46,386 nucleotides of DNA, taken from positions 1 through 46,386 of the forward strand of contig NZ_BJUY01000014.1 in the NCBI RefSeq assembly GCF_007988865.1, written 5' to 3'. Positions 25,634-35,520 of the stretch are shown here, one piece after another (position 1 is the first letter of the stretch; every line of letters begins with the position of its first letter). Under the pieces are notes generated by a model. That model saw only the letters and a program-made list of their open reading frames with translations. It had not been told where the DNA came from and did not search any database. Made by a program: the position numbers and the translations under genes. This DNA is from Alkalibacterium kapii. GTDB lineage: Bacteria; Bacillota; Bacilli; Lactobacillales; Carnobacteriaceae_A.

Positions 25634-27703
25634 TTGGCTTATAAATATTTAGTCATTGTGGAATCGCCCGCTAAAGCAAAAACAATTGAAAAATATCTTG
25701 GAAGGAATTATAAAGTGGTAGCCAGTTTAGGCCATATCAGAGATTTGCCGAAGAGTCGTATGGGTGTGGATTTTGAAAATGATTATCAACCTGATTATAT
25801 TACGATACGTGGTAAAGGGCCTGTTATCAAGGATTTAAAGAAACATGCAAAGAAAGCTGAAAAAGTCTTTCTCGCAGCCGACCCGGATAGAGAAGGGGAA
25901 GCCATTGCCTGGCATTTAAGTCATATATTGAAACTGGACAATGATGAAAAAAATAGAGTCGTTTTTAATGAAATCACTAAAGATGCTGTTAAAAATGCCC
26001 TTAAAAATCCAAGAAATCTGGATGAAGACCTGATCGACTCTCAGCAGGCCAGACGGATTTTAGACCGTATCGTTGGCTATCAGATCAGCCCGCTGCTTTG
26101 GAAAAAGGTGAAACGCGGCTTAAGTGCCGGACGTGTACAGTCTGTCGCCTTGAAAATGATCTGTGACAGAGAAGAAGAAATCAAAAATTTTAAACCTGAA
26201 GAATACTGGTCTATCGAAGCTACATTCAAAAAAGCAAAAAATGTTTTTGATGCCAATTTTTATGGCCTGGATAAAAAGAAGACGAAATTACCTGATAATA
26301 AAGCTGTAGAGAATGTGCTGGAAAAACTGGATGAAAAAGGCGATTTTGATGTTACTAAAGTGGTTAAGAAAGAACGCAAACGTAATCCATATGCACCTTT
26401 TACAACCAGTAGTTTGCAGCAGGAAGCAGCTGGGAAGTTGAACTTCAGGACCCGGAAAACAATGATGATCGCCCAGCAGCTCTATGAAGGTATTTCTCTT
26501 GGTAAAGGCGGAACAACTGGATTGATCACTTACATGCGTACAGATTCCACCCGGCTGTCTGATACGGCAAAGCAGGAAGCGCATGAAGTGATTGTGAGTG
26601 AATTTGGTTCTGAGTATGCCGCAAAAAATCCTAAAAAACAAAAAAACAGTCAATCTGCCCAAGATGCGCATGAAGCTATCAGAGCAACGAGTGCCATGCG
26701 TAAACCTGCTGACATCAAGCAATACCTTTCCAAAGATCAATATAAACTTTATTCATTGATTTGGTCCCGTTTTGTGGCCAGCCAGATGAAACCTGCTATT
26801 TATGACACTGTGCGTGTGGATATTGAACAAAATGGTGTAAGGTTCAGAGCAAATGGATCTCAAATAAAATTCAAAGGTTACCAGCTTGCCTATGCTGAAA
26901 CCAAGAAAGACAAAGATAATATTCTACCGGACCTAGCTGAAGGCGATAAAATAAAACTTAAAACGATTGAACCGAACCAGCACTTCACTCAACCGCCTGC
27001 CCGCTTTAGCGAAGCCACCTTGATTAAAACGCTTGAAGAAAACGGTGTAGGTCGCCCATCGACATATGCGCCGACTTTAGAAACCATCCAGCGTCGCTAT
27101 TACGTTACTCTAGCCAATAAGCGGTTTGAACCAACAGAACTGGGGACTATTGTGAACACCATCATTGGAGAATTTTTCCCGAATATCGTTGACGTCAACT
27201 TTACAGCCGATATGGAAAAAGACTTGGATGCTGTTGAAGAAGGCACAAAGCAATGGGTCGAGGTGATCGATCAGTTTTATAAACCGTTTAAAGAGGAAGT
27301 TACAACGGCCGAGAAAGAACTTGAAGAAGTGGAAATTGAAGATGAGCCGGCTGGATTTGATTGTGAAAAATGTGGATCACCCATGGTCATCAAGATGGGA
27401 CGCTACGGTAAGTTTTATGCTTGTTCCAATTTCCCTGACTGCCGAAATACGAAGCCGATTGTTAAGAAAATCGGTGTGACGTGTCCGGTATGTGAAAAAG
27501 GCGAAGTCGTTGAGCGTAAATCCAAGAAAAAACGTATTTTCTACGGATGTGAAAACTATCCTGACTGCGAATTCACTTCATGGGATAAACCGATTGGTAG
27601 AGATTGTCCAAAATGTGAGCATTATTTAGTTCAAAAGAAAACGAAAAAGCAAAGTCAAGTCATCTGTTCAAATTGTGACTACAAAGAAGAACCTCAAAAG
27701 TAA
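25634..27703 (+). CDS. topA: DNA topoisomerase I
   Basis: This type IA topoisomerase of 689 residues relaxes negative supercoils. The TOPRIM domain has Glu10 in [15 protein letters not shown] and DPDREGE (83-89). The catalytic tyrosine is Tyr300 in [14 protein letters not shown]. Three C-terminal four-cysteine zinc ribbons begin at about residues 578, 620 and 658 (CEKCG...CSNFPDC; CPVCEKG...CENYPDC; CPKCEH...CSNC). The start is TTG, 8 nt after AAGGAG, with its own promoter at 25515-25544. It ends at a terminator, after which a gene-free stretch with tandem repeats separates it from xerC. Confidence 0.97.
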   Translation: MAYKYLVIVESPAKAKTIEKYLGRNYKVVASLGHIRDLPKSRMGVDFENDYQPDYITIRGKGPVIKDLKKHAKKAEKVFLAADPDREGEAIAWHLSHILKLDNDEKNRVVFNEITKDAVKNALKNPRNLDEDLIDSQQARRILDRIVGYQISPLLWKKVKRGLSAGRVQSVALKMICDREEEIKNFKPEEYWSIEATFKKAKNVFDANFYGLDKKKTKLPDNKAVENVLEKLDEKGDFDVTKVVKKERKRNPYAPFTTSSLQQEAAGKLNFRTRKTMMIAQQLYEGISLGKGGTTGLITYMRTDSTRLSDTAKQEAHEVIVSEFGSEYAAKNPKKQKNSQSAQDAHEAIRATSAMRKPADIKQYLSKDQYKLYSLIWSRFVASQMKPAIYDTVRVDIEQNGVRFRANGSQIKFKGYQLAYAETKKDKDNILPDLAEGDKIKLKTIEPNQHFTQPPARFSEATLIKTLEENGVGRPSTYAPTLETIQRRYYVTLANKRFEPTELGTIVNTIIGEFFPNIVDVNFTADMEKDLDAVEEGTKQWVEVIDQFYKPFKEEVTTAEKELEEVEIEDEPAGFDCEKCGSPMVIKMGRYGKFYACSNFPDCRNTKPIVKKIGVTCPVCEKGEVVERKSKKKRIFYGCENYPDCEFTSWDKPIGRDCPKCEHYLVQKKTKKQSQVICSNCDYKEEPQK

Positions 27704-27722
27704 AATCAAATATTAAAGGATT

Positions 27723-27759
27723 GAGACTGGGATAGCGATGACTTTCCTGGTCTCTTTTT
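27723..27759 (+). terminator. Terminator of topA
   Basis: GAGACTGGGA (27723-27732) pairs with TCCTGGTCTC (27745-27754), including two wobble pairs, and is followed by T5. Confidence 0.8.
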
Positions 27760-27868
27760 CGTTTCTGCTAATTTGTTTTTATATATAGCCGAGATGAATG
27801 CTCATCGCTATTTTACTGAAACATAGATTGATAATAAATCATGTGGCAACGACAGCAGCTGTAAAGAA

Positions 27869-28326
27869 TTGCCGAAGTCACGAGGCTGCTAGTGTATAAG
27901 TGTGCAGTTTTTAACTTGAGATGTTGAACTCGCGAGGTGACTGGTGTGTGAGTCTACAGTTTCTGTGACGAAATGTCGCACTCAGGAGGTTGCTAACAGA
28001 TGAGTGTGCACTTTTCGTCTCAAGATGTTTAACTTGCGAGATGTCCGGTGTGTGAGTCTACAGTTTCTGTGAGGAAATGTCGAACTCAAGAGGTGGTCAA
28101 CAGATGAGTGTACACTTTCTAACTCAAGATGTCGAACTCACGGGGTGACCGGTGTATGAGTCTGCAGATTCTGTGAGGAAATGTCGAACTCAAGAGGTGG
28201 TCAACAGATGAGTGTGCACTTTCTAACTCAAGATGTCGAACTCACGGGGTGACCGGTGTATGAGTCTGCAGATTCAACAAAGAAATGTCGAACTGACGAA
28301 TTGACAGAGTATGAGTGCGCACTTTA
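27869..28326. repeat. Tandem array of 52-bp units with alternating A/B types
   Basis: Eight full units and a partial ninth start at 27869, 27921, 27973, 28025, 28077, 28129, 28181, 28233 and 28285, always exactly 52 bp apart. Most open with ATGTCGAACTC. Odd units (type B) have ACAGATGAGTGTGCACTTTC in the middle; even units (type A) have GGTGTATGAGTCTGCAG. The true period is therefore a 104-bp dimer. Units 5 and 7 differ at one base, and units 6 and 8 agree over the first 43 bases; units 1-4 and 9 are more diverged. Fifty-two is not a multiple of three, so it is not a coding repeat. There are no unique spacers, so it is not CRISPR. Confidence 0.95.
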
Positions 28327-28566
28327 AGCCGATTCTTATTGCTTCACTTGGCGTATCCGTTATAGTTACAACCTTTGACTGATTGATCTGACTTTTAAGA
28401 TAAGCATATCTAAGTTGGTTCTGATTCTACAGGTTTCGATTTACTTACCAGTTAGTGTTTAGCTTAATAAAAAAGATGATTTTAAAATTCATATTTTCAT
28501 CCAATTTTCTTTATATGCTTGAGTGACTGACATATGGTAAAATAGAAAGAGTGAGGAGAGATGTGC

Positions 28567-29463
28567 ATGGAGAATAAATGGATCGGTCTTTTTTCAGATT
28601 ATCTATTGAATGAGCGTCACTATTCAAATTACACAAATCAGGCTTATACTGACGACGTAATCGCCTTTGAGACGTTTTTAAAAGAGACTGGTGAACCTGA
28701 CATTCTGGAAGTAGAATTAGCTGATGCCAGAATTTACCTGAGTTACTTGACGGATAAAAAGTATTCCCGTGCATCAATTTCTAGAAAGATTTCCAGCATC
28801 AGAGCATTTTATCAATTTTTGCTTAACAACGAGCACGTTAAAGACAATCCTTTTTCTTATTTGAACCTGAAAAAAAGAGGCTCACGTTTGCCTAACTTTT
28901 TTTATGAAGAAGAGATGAACCGGCTGTTTGAAGCGTCAGAAGGCGAAACTCCCCTTGAACTACGCAACCAGGCTCTTTTGGAAATTCTTTACGGTACCGG
29001 GATCAGAGTAAGTGAGTGTCAGGGGATCCGGTTGGAGGATATTGATTTTGAACTGGGAATGCTGTTTGTAAAAGGAAAAGGACGGAAAGAGCGCTATGTT
29101 CCTTTTGGTCACTATGCCAATCAGGCCATTAAGACCTATATTGAAAACGGTAGACGGATTTTAATGTCCAAGTACAAACAGAATCACGACTTTTTATTCA
29201 TCAATCATCATGGAGAACAAATTACACAAAGTGGCATCCAGTATGTACTGAACCAGCTGATCAAAAAAAGTTCTCTATCCCACAATATCAGTCCGCATAT
29301 GCTTCGACATACCTTTGCGACTCATTTGCTTAATAATGGTGCCGATATTCGAACAGTACAAGAATTACTGGGACATAAAAGTTTATCTTCTACCCAGATT
29401 TATACTCATGTAACAACGGAACATTTACAGAAAGATTACAATTCTTATCATCCCAGAGCGTAA
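28567..29463 (+). CDS. xerC: Tyrosine recombinase XerC
   Basis: XerC-type recombinases resolve chromosome dimers at the terminus dif site with XerD. The 298-residue protein has an N-terminal SAM-like DNA-binding domain and a complete catalytic set: Arg147 (GTGIRVSE), Lys171 (KGKGRKER), His244 and Arg247 (HMLRHTFATHL), His270 (LGHKSLSST) and nucleophile Tyr279 (IYTH). The start at 28567 has AGGAG at 8 nt; another ATG at 28561 is too close. It heads the run xerC-hslV-hslU, matching Bacillus codV-clpQ-clpY. No dif-like site was identified nearby. Confidence 0.95.
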   Translation: MENKWIGLFSDYLLNERHYSNYTNQAYTDDVIAFETFLKETGEPDILEVELADARIYLSYLTDKKYSRASISRKISSIRAFYQFLLNNEHVKDNPFSYLNLKKRGSRLPNFFYEEEMNRLFEASEGETPLELRNQALLEILYGTGIRVSECQGIRLEDIDFELGMLFVKGKGRKERYVPFGHYANQAIKTYIENGRRILMSKYKQNHDFLFINHHGEQITQSGIQYVLNQLIKKSSLSHNISPHMLRHTFATHLLNNGADIRTVQELLGHKSLSSTQIYTHVTTEHLQKDYNSYHPRA

Positions 29464-29493
29464 AATGATTATTTAAAAACGGAGGAATATCAA

Positions 29494-30033
29494 ATGACAG
29501 AATTTCATGCAACAACAATTTTAGCTATCCAGCATAATGGCGAGTGTGCCATGGCGGGGGATGGTCAAGTTACGATGGGCGAAAAAGTCATTATGAAGGG
29601 CTCAGCCCGTAAAGTCAGAAAAATATATAATAATGAAGTGTTAGTCGGTTTTGCGGGAAGTGTGGCCGACGCTTTTACCTTAGAAGAAAAATTTGAAGGC
29701 TACCTTAATCAGTACAATGGACACTTGATGCGTGCAGCTGTGGAACTCGCTACGGAATGGCGGACAGACAAAATGATGAAGAATCTGGAAGCTCTCCTTA
29801 TCGTAATGAACAAAGAACAGATGCTTTTAGTTTCAGGGAACGGCGAAGTCATTCAACCAGATGATGGCATACTGGGTATCGGTTCAGGTGGAAACTTTGC
29901 TCTGTCTGCTGCTCGAGCTTTGAAAAAACATGGAGAAAAATTATCTGCAGAAAAAATAGCCAAAGACAGTCTGACTATCGCAGCAGATATTTGTGTGTAT
30001 ACGAATCATAATATAATAACGGAGACACTGTAA
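29494..30033 (+). CDS. hslV: ATP-dependent protease proteolytic subunit HslV (ClpQ)
   Basis: This is the peptidase ring of the HslUV protease. The 179-residue protein reads [22 protein letters not shown] at its start; removal of a short propeptide would expose Thr7 or Thr8 as the catalytic N-terminal residue. The blocks [26 protein letters not shown] and [19 protein letters not shown] are conserved. B. subtilis ClpQ uses serine at its N-terminus, whereas this protein looks like the classical threonine type. GGAGG lies upstream. hslU begins 13 bp after the stop. Confidence 0.96.
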   Translation: MTEFHATTILAIQHNGECAMAGDGQVTMGEKVIMKGSARKVRKIYNNEVLVGFAGSVADAFTLEEKFEGYLNQYNGHLMRAAVELATEWRTDKMMKNLEALLIVMNKEQMLLVSGNGEVIQPDDGILGIGSGGNFALSAARALKKHGEKLSAEKIAKDSLTIAADICVYTNHNIITETL

Positions 30034-30046
30034 GGAGACGGATGAG

Positions 30047-31471
30047 ATGAAAACAAGAAATGATTTAACACCAAGAGAAATCGTTACAAAACTTGATAAA
30101 TATATCGTTGGTCAAACGGATGCAAAAAAAGCGGTAGCGGTTGCTTTACGTAATCGCTATCGTCGACTGAAGCTTGATGAGGACATGCAAAAAGACATCA
30201 CACCTAAAAATATTTTAATGATCGGTGCAACAGGTATCGGTAAAACCGAAATAGCCAGACGCTTAGCCAACATTGTAGATGCGCCGTTTATCAAAGTAGA
30301 AGCAACAAAGTTTACAGAGGTCGGCTACATTGGTCGAGATGTGGAATCAATGGTTAGAGATTTGACTGAATCTGCTATTCAGCTGGTGCGAGAAGAGTAC
30401 CGTCAAAATGTACACGGACAAGCTGAAAGAAGAGCAATCGAACGAGTAGCGAAAGCTCTTGCACCAGGAATTAAAAAGAAGAAAGCAAGCAACGATTCCA
30501 ACCCGCTTGCCGGAATGTTTAAAGGCATGGGAATAGATCCCAATCAATTTAATCAAAATGCTGCAGAGGAAGAAGAAACAGTCACCGAAGAGATCGCTAC
30601 AAAACGTGATGCACTGATCGACCAGATCAACCGCGGCATTCTTGACTCTCGCGAAGTTGAAATCAAAGTTGAAGAAAAGAAAAAGACAACGAGTAGTCCT
30701 ATGAGTCAACCATTAGAACAAATGGGTATCGATCTGTCTGAAACGTTCGGCCAGCTGACTCCTTCCAAAAAAGTAAAGCGTAAAGTTTCAGTGAAAGAAG
30801 CTGTGAAAATCTTTACCGAAGAAGAAGCAGACAAACTGATCAATACTGAAGATATTTACTCAGACGCGATCCACTTGACAGAAAATTCAGGCATCATCTT
30901 CATTGATGAAATTGATAAAATAACCTCTAAAGGACAGAACAACAGCGGTCAAGTTTCCAGAGAAGGCGTTCAAAGAGATATTTTGCCGATCGTTGAAGGA
31001 TCCAGTGTCCGTACAAAATATGGAACAGTGCATACCGATCATATTCTGTTTGTAGGCTCTGGAGCTTTCCATATGTCTAAACCGAGTGATCTGATACCAG
31101 AACTACAGGGACGTTTTCCTATTCGTGTGGAACTGAATGATTTAACTAAAGAAGATTTTGTTAAAATACTGACGGAACCCGAAAATGCTTTGGTCAAGCA
31201 GTACCGCGCCCTGCTTGAAACGGAAAATATCGACGTTATATTCACGATGGAAGCCATTGAAAAAATCGCTGAAATAGCTTACGAAGTCAATGAGTCAACT
31301 GACAATATCGGTGCGCGTCGCTTGCATACGATCCTTGAACGTCTGCTTGAAGAGCTGCTGTTCGAATCACCAGACATGTCGATGGGCGAAGTAAAAATAA
31401 CTGAGAAATACGTGGAAGATAAAATCGGGCATATCGTAGAGAACAAGGATCTAAGCCGCTATATCCTGTAA
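30047..31471 (+). CDS. hslU: ATP-dependent protease ATPase subunit HslU (ClpY)
   Basis: This AAA+ unfoldase of 474 residues feeds substrates into HslV. Walker A is GATGIGKTE (60-68), the pore loop GYIGRD is at 93-98 and Walker B is FIDEID (285-290). The intermediate I-domain spans about 110-245. The C-terminal DLSRYIL docks into HslV and is the usual family ending. AAGGAG precedes the ATG. It is co-transcribed with hslV. In many relatives codY follows; here a GGDEF gene starts 21 bp later. Confidence 0.97.
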   Translation: MKTRNDLTPREIVTKLDKYIVGQTDAKKAVAVALRNRYRRLKLDEDMQKDITPKNILMIGATGIGKTEIARRLANIVDAPFIKVEATKFTEVGYIGRDVESMVRDLTESAIQLVREEYRQNVHGQAERRAIERVAKALAPGIKKKKASNDSNPLAGMFKGMGIDPNQFNQNAAEEEETVTEEIATKRDALIDQINRGILDSREVEIKVEEKKKTTSSPMSQPLEQMGIDLSETFGQLTPSKKVKRKVSVKEAVKIFTEEEADKLINTEDIYSDAIHLTENSGIIFIDEIDKITSKGQNNSGQVSREGVQRDILPIVEGSSVRTKYGTVHTDHILFVGSGAFHMSKPSDLIPELQGRFPIRVELNDLTKEDFVKILTEPENALVKQYRALLETENIDVIFTMEAIEKIAEIAYEVNESTDNIGARRLHTILERLLEELLFESPDMSMGEVKITEKYVEDKIGHIVENKDLSRYIL

Positions 31472-31492
31472 TAAAACGGTTGGGGTGCAGAG

Positions 31493-32479
31493 ATGACAAA
31501 CAAAAAAATAAACAGGATGACGCGAGAAGAGTTGCTTTTGAAAGTTAAAAAGCAAGAATTGCTGATAGAGGAATTGCTTGCCGAAAAAGAAGCAGAAGTG
31601 AAATTAGATTATCCCTTGAAAGGGAACCTTGGTCACTGGTATTGGAATATACAGAGCAATGATGTCGTTTTTAATCCTATGAAAGTTGAAGCTATTGGTT
31701 ATACGATGGAAGAATTACCTGAAAAAATACCTTTCTCTTTCTTTACAAATAAACTGCATCCAGACGATTACGATGCCGTTATGAAAAATATGAGCCAACA
31801 CCTTAAAGGGATTACGCCGGTTTACGAAGTCGAATACCGTATTCAGGCAAAAGACGGAACCTGGAAATGGTTTTATGATCGTGGCAAGGTGACTAAACGA
31901 GCTGAAGACGGAACACCACTCTTTTCTGCCGGTATCGTTTTTGATGTGTCAAAACAGAAAAGTAAGATGGAAAACCTGGAAGAATTGACCTCATCTCTGA
32001 TTACTCTTGTCGATAAGGATGAACTGACTGGGATAAGAAATCGGCGAGCGATTATTAGAGAGTTGAAAACCCATCTGATCGATTCGGCTGTTAAAGAAAA
32101 ACAGTTAGCCGTAAGTATGATGGATATCGATGACTTTAAACAACTTAATGATACAAAAGGGCATGTGTTTGGCGATTATGTCCTGAAAGAAATCGCTATG
32201 ACACTTGAACATACTTTAGGTAAAGACGGAATCGCTGGGCGGTATGGAGGTGAAGAGTTTTTGATCCTTTTGCCTGACACATCAAAAGATATGGCGGAGA
32301 CAATTTTTAATGAATGTCGAGTAGCCATTGAAACCAACGAATTCCTGAAACTCGAATCAGTGACGATCAGTGGCGGCTACACTTTTTATTCACAAGGAGA
32401 TTATGAGGATGTTATTAAAGAAGCAGATAAAAAATTGTACCAGGCAAAGTCTGCTGGTAAGAATAAAATAACCAGTTGA
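31493..32479 (+). CDS. PAS-GGDEF diguanylate cyclase
   Basis: This is a probable enzyme making cyclic di-GMP from two GTP. The 328-residue protein has a short N-terminal coiled coil (about 8-36), a PAS domain of the PAS_3 type (about 45-155, HWYWNI...KLHPDDYDAV...DGTWKWFYDRG) and a GGDEF domain (about 170-328). The active site is GGEEF (252-256), with DELTGIRNRR and DIDDFKQLND intact, so activity is likely. The RxxD inhibitory site is replaced by GKDG, so product inhibition is probably lost. There are no membrane segments, so it should sense a cytosolic signal. It starts 21 bp after hslU and ends at a bidirectional terminator. The ligand is unknown. Confidence 0.92.
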   Translation: MTNKKINRMTREELLLKVKKQELLIEELLAEKEAEVKLDYPLKGNLGHWYWNIQSNDVVFNPMKVEAIGYTMEELPEKIPFSFFTNKLHPDDYDAVMKNMSQHLKGITPVYEVEYRIQAKDGTWKWFYDRGKVTKRAEDGTPLFSAGIVFDVSKQKSKMENLEELTSSLITLVDKDELTGIRNRRAIIRELKTHLIDSAVKEKQLAVSMMDIDDFKQLNDTKGHVFGDYVLKEIAMTLEHTLGKDGIAGRYGGEEFLILLPDTSKDMAETIFNECRVAIETNEFLKLESVTISGGYTFYSQGDYEDVIKEADKKLYQAKSAGKNKITS

Positions 32480-32480
32480 A

Positions 32481-32531
32481 AAAAGACCTTTTCCATGATC
32501 CGTTTTTAAACGGAGCTGGAAAAGGTCTTTC
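32481..32531. terminator. Bidirectional terminator
   Basis: AAAGACCTTTTCCA (32482-32495) pairs with TGGAAAAGGTCTTT (32517-32530), with an inner CCGT/ACGG helix. It serves the GGDEF gene and the convergent plsY. Confidence 0.85.
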
Positions 32532-32535
32532 TTAG

Positions 32536-33135
32536 TTATTTACGTTTCTTGTTCAAACCAAAGGGTACTTTATTTTCTTCCCCTTTGCGTATTCTGTCGA
32601 TATTCTCCCGGTGTCTGACCACAACAAGAATCATGGCTAACCAGACGATCACAGTAAACATCCAGTCGCCTAAAAGTGGAGCAGCAACAGCGGCAAGGAT
32701 GAAAGTCAAAACACTTGCAAGACTCACCATACTTGACGTATATAAAACTACTCCAAAGAGCAGGATAAAGACAAAGACAAAGAGCGGCTGGGCTCCTAAA
32801 GCCACCCCTGCAGTCGTGGCTACAGCTTTTCCACCTTTGAACTTGGCGAAAATAGGATAAACATGTCCAATAATCGCAAACAGCCCGATAATCATGGGAT
32901 GGATCGTTAACCCGAACCAGATGGGAAGCAGGGCCGCAATAGATCCTTTAGCAATATCCATGATTAAAACAGTCGTACCCGCCCATTTACCTAACACACG
33001 ATAAGTGTTTGTCGTACCCGAATTACCGCTTCCGTGTTCTCTAATATCCGTTTGGAAAAAAGCTTTACCTATCCATACGCCCGAAGGAATCGATCCTAGA
33101 AGATACGCAGCTGCCATGAGTAAGATTTCGAGCAA
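32536..33135 (-). CDS. plsY: Glycerol-3-phosphate acyltransferase PlsY
   Basis: This membrane enzyme transfers an acyl group from acyl-phosphate to sn-glycerol-3-phosphate, the first step of phospholipid synthesis. The 199-residue protein has about five hydrophobic helices. The three conserved loops are present: GSIPSGVWIGK (about 14-24), GSGNSGTTNTYRVLG (about 36-50) and KFKGGKAVATTAGV (about 98-111). The start is TTG at 33135, with AAGGAGG 8 nt upstream. It is divergent from parE; in many Firmicutes plsY and parE-parC lie side by side as here. Confidence 0.95.
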   Translation of the reverse strand: MLEILLMAAAYLLGSIPSGVWIGKAFFQTDIREHGSGNSGTTNTYRVLGKWAGTTVLIMDIAKGSIAALLPIWFGLTIHPMIIGLFAIIGHVYPIFAKFKGGKAVATTAGVALGAQPLFVFVFILLFGVVLYTSSMVSLASVLTFILAAVAAPLLGDWMFTVIVWLAMILVVVRHRENIDRIRKGEENKVPFGLNKKRK

Positions 33136-33520
33136 ATGAATGTCCTCCTTAAAGTTTCATTAAACCTTTTTTTATTTTACCATGATAAAACAGCAACGAC
33201 AATAAGGTTTGTTATTTCAGTTATTTGGAACAAATCCTAAAATATGTTCTATGTCAGTATTTATAAGATTGGTCCAGGTAGAATTGATTGATTTTATCCA
33301 CCTTCAGCGCATTCAAATTGGGATGAGCACTATATTTATCGAACATCGCAAACTTTGACGCCTTCAAAAACTGTATGAGAACAAATGTTTTTTACACATC
33401 CTTATTGAATTATGGTAAGATTAATACTGCTTGCATGAAATAATAGAGAAATTATTTAAACTATCAAAATCAAACATTTGAAATTGCCGTATTTTTAGAA
33501 TTAAGGGAGAATCTGTGATT
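33136..33520. other. Intergenic region between plsY and parE
   Basis: About 385 bp without a gene separates the divergent plsY and parE. A possible parE -10 (TAAGAT near 33416) lies after a T-rich stretch, but no consensus -35 is evident at good spacing. No riboswitch-like or repeated structure is obvious. Confidence 0.45.
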
Positions 33521-35500
33521 ATGGTTAAAAATAAATATGATGATAATTCTATACAAGTCTTGGAGGGGCTGGATGCAGTCAGAAAACGTCCCGGTATGTA
33601 TATTGGATCAACAGATTCCAGGGGCCTTCACCATTTAGTCTATGAAATCGTTGATAACGCCGTTGATGAGGTGCTGGCAGGATACGGATCAAAAATAGAT
33701 GTCATTATTCATAAAGATAACAGCATCACTGTTAAAGACAATGGACGCGGCATGCCAATAGGGATACATAAATCCGGCGTACCTACGATCCAGGTCATTT
33801 TCACTGTGCTGCATGCCGGTGGGAAATTTGGACAAAGCGGCGGGTATAAAACATCAGGAGGACTGCACGGTGTAGGTGCATCTGTCGTTAATGCTTTATC
33901 TGAAGAATTAACCGTTACAGTGACCCGAGACGGCTATGAGTACACGCAAGTCTTTAAAAACGGCGGGAAACCAGCGGGCAAGTTGACTAAGAAAAAAGGC
34001 CCGAAGAAAGTAACAGGAACGAGAGTACATTTTAAACCGGATCCGTCAATATTTTCTACTACTGATTACTCCTTTACCTTACTCAGTGAGCGCTTAAGAG
34101 AATCAGCTTTCTTGCTTAAAGACGTCATCATTACTGTAAAAGACGAACGGAAAGAAGATGCTGAAGAAGTATTTCACTATGAAGAAGGCATTAAAGAATT
34201 TGTCAAATACATTAACGAAGAAAAAGATACATTGACACCAATCGCTTATTTTGAAGGGGAATACAAAGGCATCGAAGTTGAATGTGCCTTTCAGTATAAT
34301 GACGGCTACTCAGAAAATCTACTGAGTTTTGTCAATAATGTTCGCACGAAAGATGGTGGAACGCACGAGATCGGAACAAAAACTGCAATCACAAAAACAT
34401 TCAATGATTACGCAAAACGTGTCAACCTGCTTAAAGAACGGGATAAAAATCTGGAAGGCTCTGACGTTAGAGAAGGTATTGCGATTATCCTTTCTGTTCG
34501 AATACCTGAAGATCTTCTTCAATTCGAAGGTCAAACAAAGAGTAAATTAGGAACGAACGAAGCGCGGGCTGCGTGTGATACGATTATCTCCGAACAATTC
34601 AATTTCTGGCTGGCAGAAAACGGCGAAATGAGTCAGCAGATCGTCAGAAAAGCCATTAAAGCAAGAGAAGCACGTGAAGCAGCACGAAAAGCAAAAGATG
34701 AATCCAGGAATGGCAAGAAAAAGAAACGTAAAGAAACACTCTTATCGGGTAAGTTGACACCAGCCCAAAGTAAAAATGCAAAAAAGAATGAATTATACCT
34801 TGTCGAGGGCGATTCTGCCGGTGGTTCTGCTAAACAGGGGCGAGACCGAAAATTCCAGGCAATTCTGCCCTTGCGAGGAAAAGTGATCAACACAGAAAAA
34901 GCAAATATACAGGACATTCTGAAAAATGAAGAGATCAGCACGATGATCTACACGATCGGTGCAGGTGTCGGTCCTGAATTTGAAATCAAAGATTGTAACT
35001 ACGATAAAGTGGTGATCATGACTGATGCGGATACAGATGGTGCCCATATACAAGTCCTGCTGCTGACTTTCTTTTACCGCTATATGAAACCTTTGATCGA
35101 AGAAGGAAAAGTCTATCTGGCTCTTCCACCTCTATATAAAGTGTCTAAAGGCAAGGGCAAGAAAGAAGTCGTCGAATATGCCTGGACAGACGAGGAGCTG
35201 GATAAATTGCTTGAAACTTTTGGCAAAGGCTATACCATTCAGCGTTACAAAGGTTTAGGTGAAATGAATGCGGATCAGCTTTGGGATACAACGATGAATC
35301 CAGAATCGCGAACGCTTATAAGGGTCACGATTGACGATGTGGCGCAAGCAGAACGTCGTGTCTCGGTCCTTATGGGTAATAAAGTCGATCCAAGAAGGAA
35401 ATGGATCGAAGAGAATGTAGAGTTCTCTCTTGAAGATGATGGCAGTATTTTAGAAACGAATGAGCTTCTTGATAAGATGGAAGATACTGTAGAGTTGTGA
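33521..35500 (+). CDS. parE: DNA topoisomerase IV subunit B
   Basis: This ATPase subunit of topoisomerase IV decatenates replicated chromosomes. The 659-residue protein has a GHKL ATPase domain (VYEIVDNAVDE, DNGRGMP, GGLHGVGASVVNALS) and a TOPRIM domain (EGDSAGGSAKQGRDRKFQA, TDADTDGAH). The sequence QAILPLRGKVINTEKA and adjacency to parC mark it as ParE rather than GyrB. The start is the ATG at 33521; a GTG at 33515 is too close to AAGGGAG (33503-33509). parC starts 20 bp after its stop. Confidence 0.96.
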   Translation: MVKNKYDDNSIQVLEGLDAVRKRPGMYIGSTDSRGLHHLVYEIVDNAVDEVLAGYGSKIDVIIHKDNSITVKDNGRGMPIGIHKSGVPTIQVIFTVLHAGGKFGQSGGYKTSGGLHGVGASVVNALSEELTVTVTRDGYEYTQVFKNGGKPAGKLTKKKGPKKVTGTRVHFKPDPSIFSTTDYSFTLLSERLRESAFLLKDVIITVKDERKEDAEEVFHYEEGIKEFVKYINEEKDTLTPIAYFEGEYKGIEVECAFQYNDGYSENLLSFVNNVRTKDGGTHEIGTKTAITKTFNDYAKRVNLLKERDKNLEGSDVREGIAIILSVRIPEDLLQFEGQTKSKLGTNEARAACDTIISEQFNFWLAENGEMSQQIVRKAIKAREAREAARKAKDESRNGKKKKRKETLLSGKLTPAQSKNAKKNELYLVEGDSAGGSAKQGRDRKFQAILPLRGKVINTEKANIQDILKNEEISTMIYTIGAGVGPEFEIKDCNYDKVVIMTDADTDGAHIQVLLLTFFYRYMKPLIEEGKVYLALPPLYKVSKGKGKKEVVEYAWTDEELDKLLETFGKGYTIQRYKGLGEMNADQLWDTTMNPESRTLIRVTIDDVAQAERRVSVLMGNKVDPRRKWIEENVEFSLEDDGSILETNELLDKMEDTVEL

Positions 35501-35520
35501 GAAAGGTTTGACTTATTGAT

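Larger units (their letters stand above)
27704..28566. other. Gene-free region between topA and xerC
   Basis: About 860 bp carries no gene. It holds the topA terminator, a tandem array of 52-bp units (27869 to about 28326), and then an AT-rich stretch with an xerC -10 candidate, TGGTAAAAT (28535-28543). Confidence 0.85.

Noticed and set aside
27869-28326. CRISPR array or repeat-containing protein gene
   Set aside because: Units are contiguous with no unique spacers, and 52 bp would shift the reading frame in every unit.
33190-33400. Possible diverged copies of the 52-bp repeat before parE
   Set aside because: Only short, out-of-order word matches are seen; no unit can be aligned.
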